From an uncultured Marinobacter sp. (lineage in GTDB: Bacteria > Pseudomonadota > Gammaproteobacteria > Pseudomonadales > Oleiphilaceae), in the NCBI RefSeq assembly GCF_946886895.1, contig NZ_CAMPJO010000005.1:62001-126000 (forward strand): a DNA stretch of 64,000 nt, written 5' to 3'. This document shows, one piece after another, positions 9,467 to 17,383 of the stretch (the stretch's first letter is position 1; each line of letters opens with the position of its first letter). The position numbers and the translations under genes are program-made. The notes below the pieces were generated by a model that was not told the origin of the DNA, made no database searches, and saw only the letters and a program-made list of their open reading frames with translations.

Positions 9467-9925
9467 TTACAGGTTGCGGATCTCGGGGTACAGTGGAATC
9501 AGTCGCTTGAGCAGCCGGTTCTGGGCGCCGGTCGGGATACCGTTTTCCTCCATGGCGAGGATCAGGTTTTCCGCCAGGGCGTTAAACTGGGTATCCGTTA
9601 TCCCCATATCGGCGTGCAATTCGCGCATCTCGCGGCCGGTATAGGTGCAGGGCCCACCGCTGAGCTGGCACAGCTGGTCGGTCAGGTTGCGGTGGAACCG
9701 GGCGACGTCCATGCCTTTGAACTGGTGGTTGATCCGCTCATCCTCGACAATCAGATAGAGCAGGTCTTCCACCACCTCGGCGATGCCTTTTCGTTCGCCG
9801 AGCTGCTGGTACAGGCTGGGTTCCGAAGGAACGGGGTCGGATGACCCCGGTATCGACTGACATCCGGCGAGCGCCAGGCTGGCCAGGATCAGGGGTGCGA
9901 CGTGGCTGCGGATAAGACGCTTCAT
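9467..9925 (-). CDS. Group 1 truncated haemoglobin, predicted lipoprotein
   Basis: The 152-residue product starts with MKRLIRSHVAPLILASLALA followed by the lipobox cysteine (LALAGC), so it is predicted to be exported and lipid-anchored. The mature part is a truncated globin: LYQQLGERKGIAEVVEDLLY, a helix with HQFKGMD and FHRNLTDQLCQLSGGPCTYT, and the proximal histidine region MRELHADMGI. Such globins bind O2, NO or CO. The start at 9925 is chosen because it begins the signal peptide, although the frame is open to 10057. It is the last gene of a tightly packed operon, 2 bases after the DUF3034 gene. A lipid anchor is unusual for this normally cytoplasmic family. Confidence 0.88.
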   Translation of the reverse strand: MKRLIRSHVAPLILASLALAGCQSIPGSSDPVPSEPSLYQQLGERKGIAEVVEDLLYLIVEDERINHQFKGMDVARFHRNLTDQLCQLSGGPCTYTGREMRELHADMGITDTQFNALAENLILAMEENGIPTGAQNRLLKRLIPLYPEIRNL

Positions 9926-9927
9926 GG

Positions 9928-10803
9928 TCAGAAACTCCCCTGCAGGGACAGATAAACCCCCTGCTGGCTTTCCAGGGTGGCCACATCCCCGAGATTCACC
10001 AGGGCCGCCGTAACCGCCAACCGGCGATCCGGCACCCAGGCCACGAACAGGTCCCACCAGTCGTCTTCCGTGGCAAAGCCGAGGTTATCGGGTTTCTGGC
10101 GGTATTCTGCCCCCACCAGCCACTGGCGATTGATAAACAGACCGACACTGCCCTCGGCCATGACCTGGTATCCGTTATTGCGGTCGCCGCCAAACCCGAG
10201 CAGGCCACCCTGGTTCGCCCGGGTGGCGCGCGCGGTGGCGTTGACCAGGAGGTTGCGGTCAAACACGGCGGCAAAGAACAGCTTGCTGCCGCCCAGGTAC
10301 ACGTCCGTGCCGCTGTCGTCCCGGGCGCCGATGGCCTCCGGGACCGTAAAGTCCCGCTGTCGTTTGTACTGGACACCGGCGGACCACTGGCCCCAGGGAC
10401 TGTAAAGCACGTCACCCGCCAGCCGGACCTTGACGCCGAGGATGTCCTGGCTGAGCTCGTCCTGCTCCAGGCCAAAACCATTCTTGAGCGTGAACACCAG
10501 GCTATCCAGGTCCAGGGTCTGTCGGGCCAGGGTCAGTTCCACCCGGTTGTGCCAGTTCAGGCCGACACCGGTGACGGACAGCGTGTAGTCATCTGTCTTG
10601 ACGCGGCTCAGCGCCAGCGTGCCACCCCATTCCTGGTCGCTGGCGTAGCTGCCCAGCAGCGCCCAGGGGACCAGCCCGCCGCCAGCGCTGCCCTCGATGG
10701 TGGTGACGCCGCCGGTGGCCCAGATCCGGCTGCCGATGTCGGCCTGCGCCGCAGGCACGGTCAGTGCGCAGATGGTCAGGCCGATAAGTGACCATGGGTT
10801 CAT
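9928..10803 (-). CDS. DUF3034 family exported protein
   Basis: A 291-residue protein with a clear signal peptide (ALTVPAAQA cleavage) and a repeated amphipathic strand pattern with many aromatic residues through to a final SLQGSF. It is likely a small outer-membrane beta-barrel, consistent with the DUF3034 family. Characteristic segments include GGVTTIEGSAGGGLVPWALL near the mature N-terminus and WWDLFVAWVPDRRLAVTAA near the end. No molecular function is known for the family. Its start overlaps the end of the GGDEF-EAL gene by 4 bases, so it is co-translated with a c-di-GMP protein and a haemoglobin. Confidence 0.85.
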   Translation of the reverse strand: MNPWSLIGLTICALTVPAAQADIGSRIWATGGVTTIEGSAGGGLVPWALLGSYASDQEWGGTLALSRVKTDDYTLSVTGVGLNWHNRVELTLARQTLDLDSLVFTLKNGFGLEQDELSQDILGVKVRLAGDVLYSPWGQWSAGVQYKRQRDFTVPEAIGARDDSGTDVYLGGSKLFFAAVFDRNLLVNATARATRANQGGLLGFGGDRNNGYQVMAEGSVGLFINRQWLVGAEYRQKPDNLGFATEDDWWDLFVAWVPDRRLAVTAALVNLGDVATLESQQGVYLSLQGSF

Positions 10804-13154
10804 TGCAAATACTCCGAGGTGGAACGGGCCAGTTCGCCATGGCGTTCGGCAAGTGCCCGGGCCGTGGCGGGAAGGTCAGCCGCCGGAACCGGCCGGCTAA
10901 TGAAGAACCCCTGCCCGAGATCGCAGCCCCACCGTTGCAGCAACTGCCAGGCCTCGAGGCTCTCAATACCTTCTGCCACGACCTGCAGGCCCAGGCCGTG
11001 GGCCATGTCGATGGTGGACTGCACAATCAGCTGGTCGTGAGGCTCGGAATCCAGCCTGAGCACGAACGACTTGTCGATCTTCAGTTCCTGCACCGGCAGG
11101 GTGCGCAATTGCGAGAGCGAGGAGTAGCCCGTGCCAAAATCGTCAATCGCCAGGGTGACACCGAGCCCACGCAGCCGGTTCAGGGTGGCGAGGGCGACCT
11201 CCGGGTCATCCATCAGGGCACTTTCGGTGACCTCCAGGGTGATACGCTCCAGGCCCTGGTGCCAGTTACCAAAGATGGCAGCAATCCGGTCAGTCAGCGC
11301 CGGCCAGGTCAGGTCCTTGGCCGAAAGGTTGATGGCGACACCGGCGTCCACCCCCACCTCTGACCAGGCCCGGGCATCGTTCGCCACGCATTGGAGGATG
11401 TAGGCGGTAAGCTCGTGGATCTGGCCGGACTGTTCTGCCAGGAAGATAAACTCATCCGGGACAATATTGCCCAGTTCCGGGTGGTTCCAGCGTACCAGCG
11501 CCTCCACCTGGGCCAGTTGTCCGGTGCGGACGTCGAGCTTGGGCTGGTAATGCATGTGCAGCCCGTTATTGGCCAGGGCAGTATGCAGGTCGCCGATCAG
11601 CTTCAGCTCCCGCAGGTGGCTCTCGTCCTGTCCCGGCTGGTAGTGGGACACGGTTTCCGAGTGCTGCCGGGCCTGTTCGAAGGTCAGGTTCAGGCGCCGT
11701 CGCAATTCATTGGGGTTGGCGGCGTCGGAGGGCAACTGCAGGGTGACCATGGTGACCCGCAGGGCGAAGGGTGTGTCGTCTACCAGTAAGGGTTCCTCGA
11801 TGCGATCGTGCAGCGCCTGGGCCTCGGTATCCAGAATGTCTGGTGACCGGGCTGGCAGCAGTGCCAGAAATTCGCCGCCGCCGGTGCGGGCCACCAGCCA
11901 GGCGTCCGGCAACGCCCGGTGCAGTCGCCAGGAGATGGCGGTCAGCACCTTGTCACCGAATTCCAGGCCCAGGGTGTCGTTGATGTCGGAAAGATCATTC
12001 AGGCGGATACCGATCAGGGTGCCACCGGTGCCGGCTTCGAACAGGGAGTGGGCGGCTTCCATCAGGGCGTTGCGGTTACCCAGCCCGGTCACTTCGTCGT
12101 GGGACGCGGTGTAGCGAATCTGCGCCTCCCGTTCCCGAAGGCTTGTCAGCATGTCCCGGAGCGCGTCCCGTAGCTGGCCGAGTTCCCCGCCGGTGCGGAT
12201 GGCTGGTGGGGCGGGGGTTTCCCCTTCGCCCACGGCCCGGGCGTAGTCGGCGAGCTCTAGAACCGGCCGGCCCAGGTTACGGGCGATCACCAGTGCCAGC
12301 AGGATGGCAAGCACCAGAATGGCGCTCACCAGCAAGGCGATTTCCATGGCCCGCTCATAGTAGTTTTGCAGGCTGGCCTCGCGACTGAGTAGCATCACCG
12401 CCTGAATCGACGGCGAGGTGTCGGCGCCCAGATTAATGGCCTGGCTGAAGTACCGGGCACTGTCAAACATGTCCGGGTTGGCGGAGGCCTGCCCCAGATC
12501 CTGCGCCAGGCTGCCCTTCAGTTCGACGGTGGATTCCAGCAGCCGGTAGGCCTCGGTGGGCCCGGGTCGGGCCCGGAAGAACACCGAGGTGCCGCTCAGG
12601 CGGGCCATGAGATTGGCCAGGGCCTCGTCCAGGGCAAACCCGGTGACCAGCCATGCCCGCAGGCCGGGCGCCTCCACGGGGATAATCAGCACCTCGAATC
12701 CACGGGCTGCGGTGCTGATCAGAAAGCGCGAGAAGCCAGCCCGTCGGGCGGTCGCCAATCGTTCCGGCGTGATGCCGGGCAGCGTCCGGGACAGGGTGGA
12801 GGCGATCGGTTCGCCATCGTTATCCAGCAGCACGGCGAAATCGGCGCCCACTCGCCGGCTGTGGTTGGCGAGTGCACTGCCGATGGTGGCGGCATCCCGG
12901 CTGGCCAGAGCCGACAGAAAACCAAAATCCTGCACCACCACGCTGAGTCGCGACAGCTCCAGGTCGGTACGCCGCTCCATCACCTCCCGGGCGATGCGTT
13001 CACCAATGTTGAGCTGCGTCAGGGCGCGGCTTTCCTCATCTTCGAACAGGTACACCATCAGCAGCGCGCCAATGACCAGGCTGACCACCGCCACCAGGGA
13101 GATCATGGCGATGATCAGCCGGCCGCGGAAACCGGGGCGGGGGAGCCACCTCAT
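10800..13154 (-). CDS. Membrane GGDEF-EAL protein, probable c-di-GMP phosphodiesterase
   Basis: A 784-residue inner-membrane signalling protein: first transmembrane helix at about 12-34, a periplasmic cache-like sensor domain (about 35-270), a second helix (about 280-300), a HAMP-like linker, then GGDEF (about 340-500) and EAL (about 520-770). The cyclase loop reads GGGEF (about 425-429), lacking the acidic third residue, so synthesis is unlikely. The EAL part is intact: EALVRW at about 551, DDFGTGYSSL, KIDKSF and AEGIES. It should therefore degrade c-di-GMP, perhaps modulated by the degenerate GGDEF domain. Both ends overlap neighbours by 4 bases, tying it to the cupredoxin, DUF3034 and haemoglobin genes. 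Confidence 0.92.
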   Translation of the reverse strand: MRWLPRPGFRGRLIIAMISLVAVVSLVIGALLMVYLFEDEESRALTQLNIGERIAREVMERRTDLELSRLSVVVQDFGFLSALASRDAATIGSALANHSRRVGADFAVLLDNDGEPIASTLSRTLPGITPERLATARRAGFSRFLISTAARGFEVLIIPVEAPGLRAWLVTGFALDEALANLMARLSGTSVFFRARPGPTEAYRLLESTVELKGSLAQDLGQASANPDMFDSARYFSQAINLGADTSPSIQAVMLLSREASLQNYYERAMEIALLVSAILVLAILLALVIARNLGRPVLELADYARAVGEGETPAPPAIRTGGELGQLRDALRDMLTSLREREAQIRYTASHDEVTGLGNRNALMEAAHSLFEAGTGGTLIGIRLNDLSDINDTLGLEFGDKVLTAISWRLHRALPDAWLVARTGGGEFLALLPARSPDILDTEAQALHDRIEEPLLVDDTPFALRVTMVTLQLPSDAANPNELRRRLNLTFEQARQHSETVSHYQPGQDESHLRELKLIGDLHTALANNGLHMHYQPKLDVRTGQLAQVEALVRWNHPELGNIVPDEFIFLAEQSGQIHELTAYILQCVANDARAWSEVGVDAGVAINLSAKDLTWPALTDRIAAIFGNWHQGLERITLEVTESALMDDPEVALATLNRLRGLGVTLAIDDFGTGYSSLSQLRTLPVQELKIDKSFVLRLDSEPHDQLIVQSTIDMAHGLGLQVVAEGIESLEAWQLLQRWGCDLGQGFFISRPVPAADLPATARALAERHGELARSTSEYLQ

Positions 13155-13804
13155 TCGATCTCCCGGAACCGCTGTTGCAGAAGTTCAAGCGGCCCGCTGG
13201 TGGCAGGCACCGGAGCTAGGCTGATCGTAACGGTGGCCGGGTCGCCCGGAATTACCGTGCGGGTGACGGCTTGGGTGTTGTCCGGCAATCTCGGGTGCCA
13301 GAGTTTGAGGTCAAGGGAGTCGGGCAGTGGAAGCGCTCCAAGGGGCAGGGTTACCCTGCCCTGGGCATCGGTGGTGCCGACCGCGGCCGTTTCCGTGACC
13401 AGGATAAACGCCTGCATGTGATCGTGGATATTGCAGCCGATTTCAACAATGCCCGCCTTGTCGAAGACCACCGGGGCTTCGGGTTTACCGGCATAGAGTT
13501 CGATGTTGAACGTTTTTGCCGGCGAAAACGAGTACACGTGATGCTGGGTGTTGTCCCGGTTGGGAAACTCGACGCGTGAGCCTTTCGGAATCACCAGAAC
13601 CTTCGGATGGAATTGCTGGTCTTTCTGAATGACTTCTGCGGAGACGGGAGGCACGTTGCCTCTGGTGCTGGCCAGATAGACAACGGCACCGGCAACCGGT
13701 TGGTTGCCGGCATCATTGAGTACCGAAATGGACAGGTCTGCACAAGGGGCCTGGGCCGAAAAAAATAGCCCGCCCGCCAGCAGGACAGCAGTTGCATGTT
13801 TCAT
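13151..13804 (-). CDS. Cupredoxin-like periplasmic protein ('methylamine utilization protein' type)
   Basis: This 217-residue exported protein has a signal peptide ending near QAPCA, an early Ig-like carboxypeptidase-regulatory strand pattern, then a plastocyanin-like domain (about 65-140). Type 1 copper ligands are visible: a histidine in NTQHHVYSF and the cluster GCNIHDHMQAF, giving Cys, His and Met candidates. Proteins of this shape are often annotated as methylamine utilization proteins, though no methylamine genes are nearby. It heads the minus-strand operon and its stop overlaps the start of the GGDEF-EAL gene, so a copper or redox signal to that receptor is a reasonable inference. Confidence 0.85.
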   Translation of the reverse strand: MKHATAVLLAGGLFFSAQAPCADLSISVLNDAGNQPVAGAVVYLASTRGNVPPVSAEVIQKDQQFHPKVLVIPKGSRVEFPNRDNTQHHVYSFSPAKTFNIELYAGKPEAPVVFDKAGIVEIGCNIHDHMQAFILVTETAAVGTTDAQGRVTLPLGALPLPDSLDLKLWHPRLPDNTQAVTRTVIPGDPATVTISLAPVPATSGPLELLQQRFREIE

Positions 13805-13820
13805 TACGACTCTACGCCGT

Positions 13821-14471
13821 TCAGGCTAACCCTGAACCGAGGGAAAACCGGATATGGTTCCGTTCCAGCAGGCTTTCCCAGTAATGCCGCATCCAGTCCC
13901 AGGCGGCGTTGTTAACCTGATCTACGAAGGGATCCAGGTTCAGTTCAAAATAATCCGGCGTGCCGGCAATCTGCAGCACGGTGAGGGTGATGGAATCGTC
14001 CAACTCGTTGGCAAAGGGCTCTCCGATCAGCTGATGAACCAGCAGATTAGCACGGGTGGCTTCGATGTCCACGATTTCGCTGGCCCGGGTGAAACGGTTG
14101 TTTTCGTACATTTCCTCCATCAGCCGGTGACAGAGGTAGGCACGGATCAACAGCCCGTCCAGGCCATCGTAGCGCACCAGCAGGGCGGAGGGCTGGGTGA
14201 AGTAACGGGTGGCGGCACTCACAAACGGTTCGAACAGGTCGGCCTTGTCGGCTTGCCGGGCACAGGCCTCGACACACTCGATCAGCCGGGGCGCCATTTC
14301 GATGTATTCCACGGCAAACTGAAACAGGCAGGTCGCTGGCTGGTAACCTTCAATGGTCACCGCGGACGGCAGGTACGCGGCTTTCTCCCGCAACTGCCGG
14401 AGGAAGGTTCCGGACCGGGCTTCCTTGCGCCGCGCCTGACTGATGATCTCGAGGACTACCTGTGGTGTCAT
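13821..14471 (-). CDS. Hypothetical protein, helix-rich, soluble
   Basis: I do not recognise this 216-residue protein. It starts MTPQVVLEIISQARRKEARS, has no signal peptide or membrane segment, and is mostly predicted helix with many aromatic and acidic residues (WDWMRHYWESLLERN near the end). The frame is open far upstream to 15053, but that part runs antisense through the MATE gene and has shadow-like composition, so ATG 14471 is chosen. It lies 16 bases before the start of the cupredoxin operon on the same strand and could be its first gene. Confidence 0.6.
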   Translation of the reverse strand: MTPQVVLEIISQARRKEARSGTFLRQLREKAAYLPSAVTIEGYQPATCLFQFAVEYIEMAPRLIECVEACARQADKADLFEPFVSAATRYFTQPSALLVRYDGLDGLLIRAYLCHRLMEEMYENNRFTRASEIVDIEATRANLLVHQLIGEPFANELDDSITLTVLQIAGTPDYFELNLDPFVDQVNNAAWDWMRHYWESLLERNHIRFSLGSGLA

Positions 14472-14671
14472 TTCAGGAGAAGCCGATGTTTGGGCAAATT
14501 GAGGTCGCAAGGCGCCTCCCGTTGGCTGCAACGAGTAACCGGGCACGAGGGGCAGCGGCTGGCTGCCACGCTGCGCCTGTCTTTCCAGACAAGTGTAGCC
14601 GAGATTTTTCCGGCTGCTCCGGTGGCGGATACAAAATGGGTGGTCGTAATGTTGTGGGTCGGGCCGAGGCC

Positions 14672-16102
14672 TCAGTTGTCCTGAAACCAGCGACCGTTCC
14701 GGGTGTGTACCCAGCACAGAGTACCCATAGTGATTGCCCGGGCCAGCATCAGGCAGATCAGCGAGAACCAGAGGCCGTGATTTCCCCAGCCAGTGGTCAG
14801 CCACCAGACGGGGGCGAAGACCCCAAGGGCGCAAAACAGCATGGTGTTCTGCATGTCCCGGGTGCGGGTGGCGCCAATGAATACGCCGTCCAGTAAAAAG
14901 CCCCAGACGGATGCAAAGGGCAGCAGCCAGAGCCAGGGCAGGTAGGTCCAGGCCGTGGCGCGAACCTCGTCGATACCGGTCAGCAGGCCGATCAGGCTTC
15001 GGCCGCCGATGACGAACATCACGGTGAGCAACAAGGCCCCCCAGAGCGACCACCTCAGTGCGCTGGCGAAGACGGCACGGAAACGCCGGCGGCTGCCCCG
15101 GCCGACGGCCTCACCGATCAAGGCCTCGGCGCCGTTGGCAAAACCGTCCAGGGCGTTGGAAATCAGCATCAGGAAGGTGATCAGCACCGCGTTGGCGGCC
15201 AGGATGGTGTCGCCCTGCCGGGCACCCTGGGCGGTAAAGAACGCCAGCACCAGCAGCAAGGCGATGGTGCGCACCATGATGTAACGGTTCACCCGCAGTA
15301 TGGCCAGGTAGTCGGCGACCTGGCCGATCAGTGCCCGGGTCAGGCGCTGGCCCTCGGGCAGCCGTTTCAGCACAATGGCAAAGCCGATCGCGGCAGCGCC
15401 GTATTCGGCCATCACCGTGGCCATTGCGACCCCCCGGCTGTTCCAGCCCAGGCCGGTCACAAACAGTACATCCAGCACAATGTTCAGGCCATTGGCGACG
15501 ACCAGCATGATCATCGGACCCCGGGGGAACTGAGTGCCAATCAGCCAGCCTACCAGGGTGTACTGGCAGAGTACGGCAGGGGCGCTCCAGATACGGATGG
15601 CGGCATACTCGGCGGCCAGTTCGGTCACGCCGGCGCTGGGGTTCATCAGAGCGAGGCCGGTCCGGATCAGGGGCTGGTGTAGCAGGATCAGCATCAGGCC
15701 GATTCCCGTCGCCAGCAAGACCGACCGCAGCAGCAGGGCAACCTGGGAAAACGGATCGCGTTTGCCCCAGGCCTGGGCGGCAAGCCCGGTTGTGCCCATG
15801 CGCATGAAGCCAAAGGTCCAGTAAAGGAGGGTGAACAGGTTGGCGCCAACCGCAACGGCGCCCAGATATTCCGGGCTCTCCAGGTGGCCGAGCACCGCCG
15901 TATCCACCAATCCCAGCAAGGGCACGGTCAGATTGGTGAGCATCATGGGCCAGGCCAGCGCCCAGAGGCGGCGGTCGGTCGCCGGGAGTCGGCGTTTTTT
16001 ATTCGCTTTAATTGTTAAAATCCTGTGTTTAGTCGTTTTGGATTTAATCGATTGTTTAGCTTTTCCCGAATCTGTGTCTATACTCGGTCTTGAGGTATCC
16101 AT
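14672..16102 (-). CDS. MATE-family efflux transporter (DinF-like)
   Basis: A 476-residue inner-membrane protein with 12 hydrophobic helices in two homologous halves. The MATE hallmark is clear near the N-terminus: ALAWPMMLTNLTVPLLGLVD followed by TAVLGHL. Family members export cationic drugs or metabolites in exchange for Na+ or H+; the DinF branch fits best. The N-terminus before the first helix is about 55 residues, basic and lysine-rich, longer than usual, so the real start could be later than 16102. It is divergent from coxB, with 99 bases between. Confidence 0.88.
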   Translation of the reverse strand: MDTSRPSIDTDSGKAKQSIKSKTTKHRILTIKANKKRRLPATDRRLWALAWPMMLTNLTVPLLGLVDTAVLGHLESPEYLGAVAVGANLFTLLYWTFGFMRMGTTGLAAQAWGKRDPFSQVALLLRSVLLATGIGLMLILLHQPLIRTGLALMNPSAGVTELAAEYAAIRIWSAPAVLCQYTLVGWLIGTQFPRGPMIMLVVANGLNIVLDVLFVTGLGWNSRGVAMATVMAEYGAAAIGFAIVLKRLPEGQRLTRALIGQVADYLAILRVNRYIMVRTIALLLVLAFFTAQGARQGDTILAANAVLITFLMLISNALDGFANGAEALIGEAVGRGSRRRFRAVFASALRWSLWGALLLTVMFVIGGRSLIGLLTGIDEVRATAWTYLPWLWLLPFASVWGFLLDGVFIGATRTRDMQNTMLFCALGVFAPVWWLTTGWGNHGLWFSLICLMLARAITMGTLCWVHTRNGRWFQDN

Positions 16103-16201
16103 TAGCAGGCTTCCACCCTGACTTCCATCGTGTTGCGAGCGCGCTGGAAACCAGGGGGAGAAAGCAAATCCGACAAGAATAACACTCTGTGGAGACACAG
16201 T

Positions 16202-17326
16202 ATGCGCGTGCACGCTCAGCGGGCAGGTGCCCTGTTAGGCGGTCTGATGTTCCCCGCCTGGTCCATGGCGGACTGGACATTGAACATGACCCCCGGGGTG
16301 ACCGGCATTAGTAACGAAATATTTGATCTTCACATGACCATCCTCTGGATCTGTGTCGCCATCGGCGTCGTGGTCTTCGGAGTCATGTTCTGGTCCATTT
16401 TTGCCCACCGTAAATCCCAGGGCGCCAAACCGGCCAATTTCCACGAGAACACCGTGGTCGAGATTCTCTGGACCATTATCCCCTTTGTCATCCTCGTCGT
16501 CATGGCGATTCCCGCCACGGCCACCCTGGTGGATATGTACGACACCAAAGAGGCGGACGTGGACATCAAGGTCACCGGTTACCAGTGGAAGTGGCAGTAC
16601 GAATATCTGGACGAGAACTTCGGTTACTTCTCCAATCTGTCGACCCCCATGGATCAGATCAACAACCGGCAGGAGAAGGGCGAGCATTACCTGCTGGAAG
16701 TGGATAACCCACTGATCATTCCGGTTGGCCAGAAAGTCCGCTTTCTGGTGACCGCCAATGACGTCATCCACTCCTGGTGGGTACCGGCTTTTGGCGTGAA
16801 GAAAGACGCCATTCCCGGCTTCATCAATGAAACCTGGACCCGGGTCAACGAGCCGGGCATCTACCGGGGACAGTGCACCGAGTTGTGTGGCCGCAATCAC
16901 GGCTTCATGCCAGTGGTGGTCAAGGCCGTGCCTCAGGAGGAGTACACCGCCTGGGTAGCCGAGCAGAAGGCGGCGGCCGAGAAGGAGCGCGAGCTGACCC
17001 AGAAAGACTGGACCATGGCCGAGTTGATGGAACGCGGCAAGACCGCTTACGAAACCGCCTGTGCCGCCTGCCACCAGGCCGATGGCAGTGGTGCGCCCCC
17101 GGCGTTCCCGGCGCTCAAGGGCAGCCCGATTGCGACCGGGGACATGCAGGCGCACATCGATATCGTGGTCAACGGCAAGTCCGGCACGGCCATGCAGGCG
17201 TTCGGAAACCAGCTCAGTGAAGTGGACCTGGCGGCGATCATTACCTATGAGCGCAACGCCTGGGGTAACAGCACCGGAGAGATGGTGACGCCCAAACAGA
17301 TCTTTGATTACAAGAACCAGCAGTAA
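16202..17326 (+). CDS. coxB: Cytochrome c oxidase subunit II with fused cytochrome c (caa3 type)
   Basis: The 374-residue protein has a signal peptide, two transmembrane hairpin helices (about 45-115), a CuA cupredoxin domain and a C-terminal cytochrome c. CuA ligands are seen in GQCTELCGRNHGFMP (C225, C229, H233, M236), and the haem c motif CAACH starts at about residue 287. It takes electrons from cytochrome c into the terminal oxidase in the inner membrane. ATG 16202 follows GGAGACAC and starts the signal peptide; a longer frame from 16130 is less likely. It is the first gene of the oxidase cluster. Confidence 0.97.
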   Translation: MRVHAQRAGALLGGLMFPAWSMADWTLNMTPGVTGISNEIFDLHMTILWICVAIGVVVFGVMFWSIFAHRKSQGAKPANFHENTVVEILWTIIPFVILVVMAIPATATLVDMYDTKEADVDIKVTGYQWKWQYEYLDENFGYFSNLSTPMDQINNRQEKGEHYLLEVDNPLIIPVGQKVRFLVTANDVIHSWWVPAFGVKKDAIPGFINETWTRVNEPGIYRGQCTELCGRNHGFMPVVVKAVPQEEYTAWVAEQKAAAEKERELTQKDWTMAELMERGKTAYETACAACHQADGSGAPPAFPALKGSPIATGDMQAHIDIVVNGKSGTAMQAFGNQLSEVDLAAIITYERNAWGNSTGEMVTPKQIFDYKNQQ

Positions 17327-17383
17327 TCAACGCCAGATAACAGATATCACCAGCCATAACGAATGGCGGTAACGGGGGTTTTC

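Noticed and set aside
13820..14700. Frameshift or pseudogene near the unknown gene
   Set aside because: The reading frame from 14471 to 13821 is intact; only the upstream shadow made it look longer.
14472..15053. N-terminal extension of the gene ending at 13821
   Set aside because: The added 194 residues run antisense through the MATE gene and are Arg/His/Pro-rich; the conserved-looking part begins at ATG 14471.
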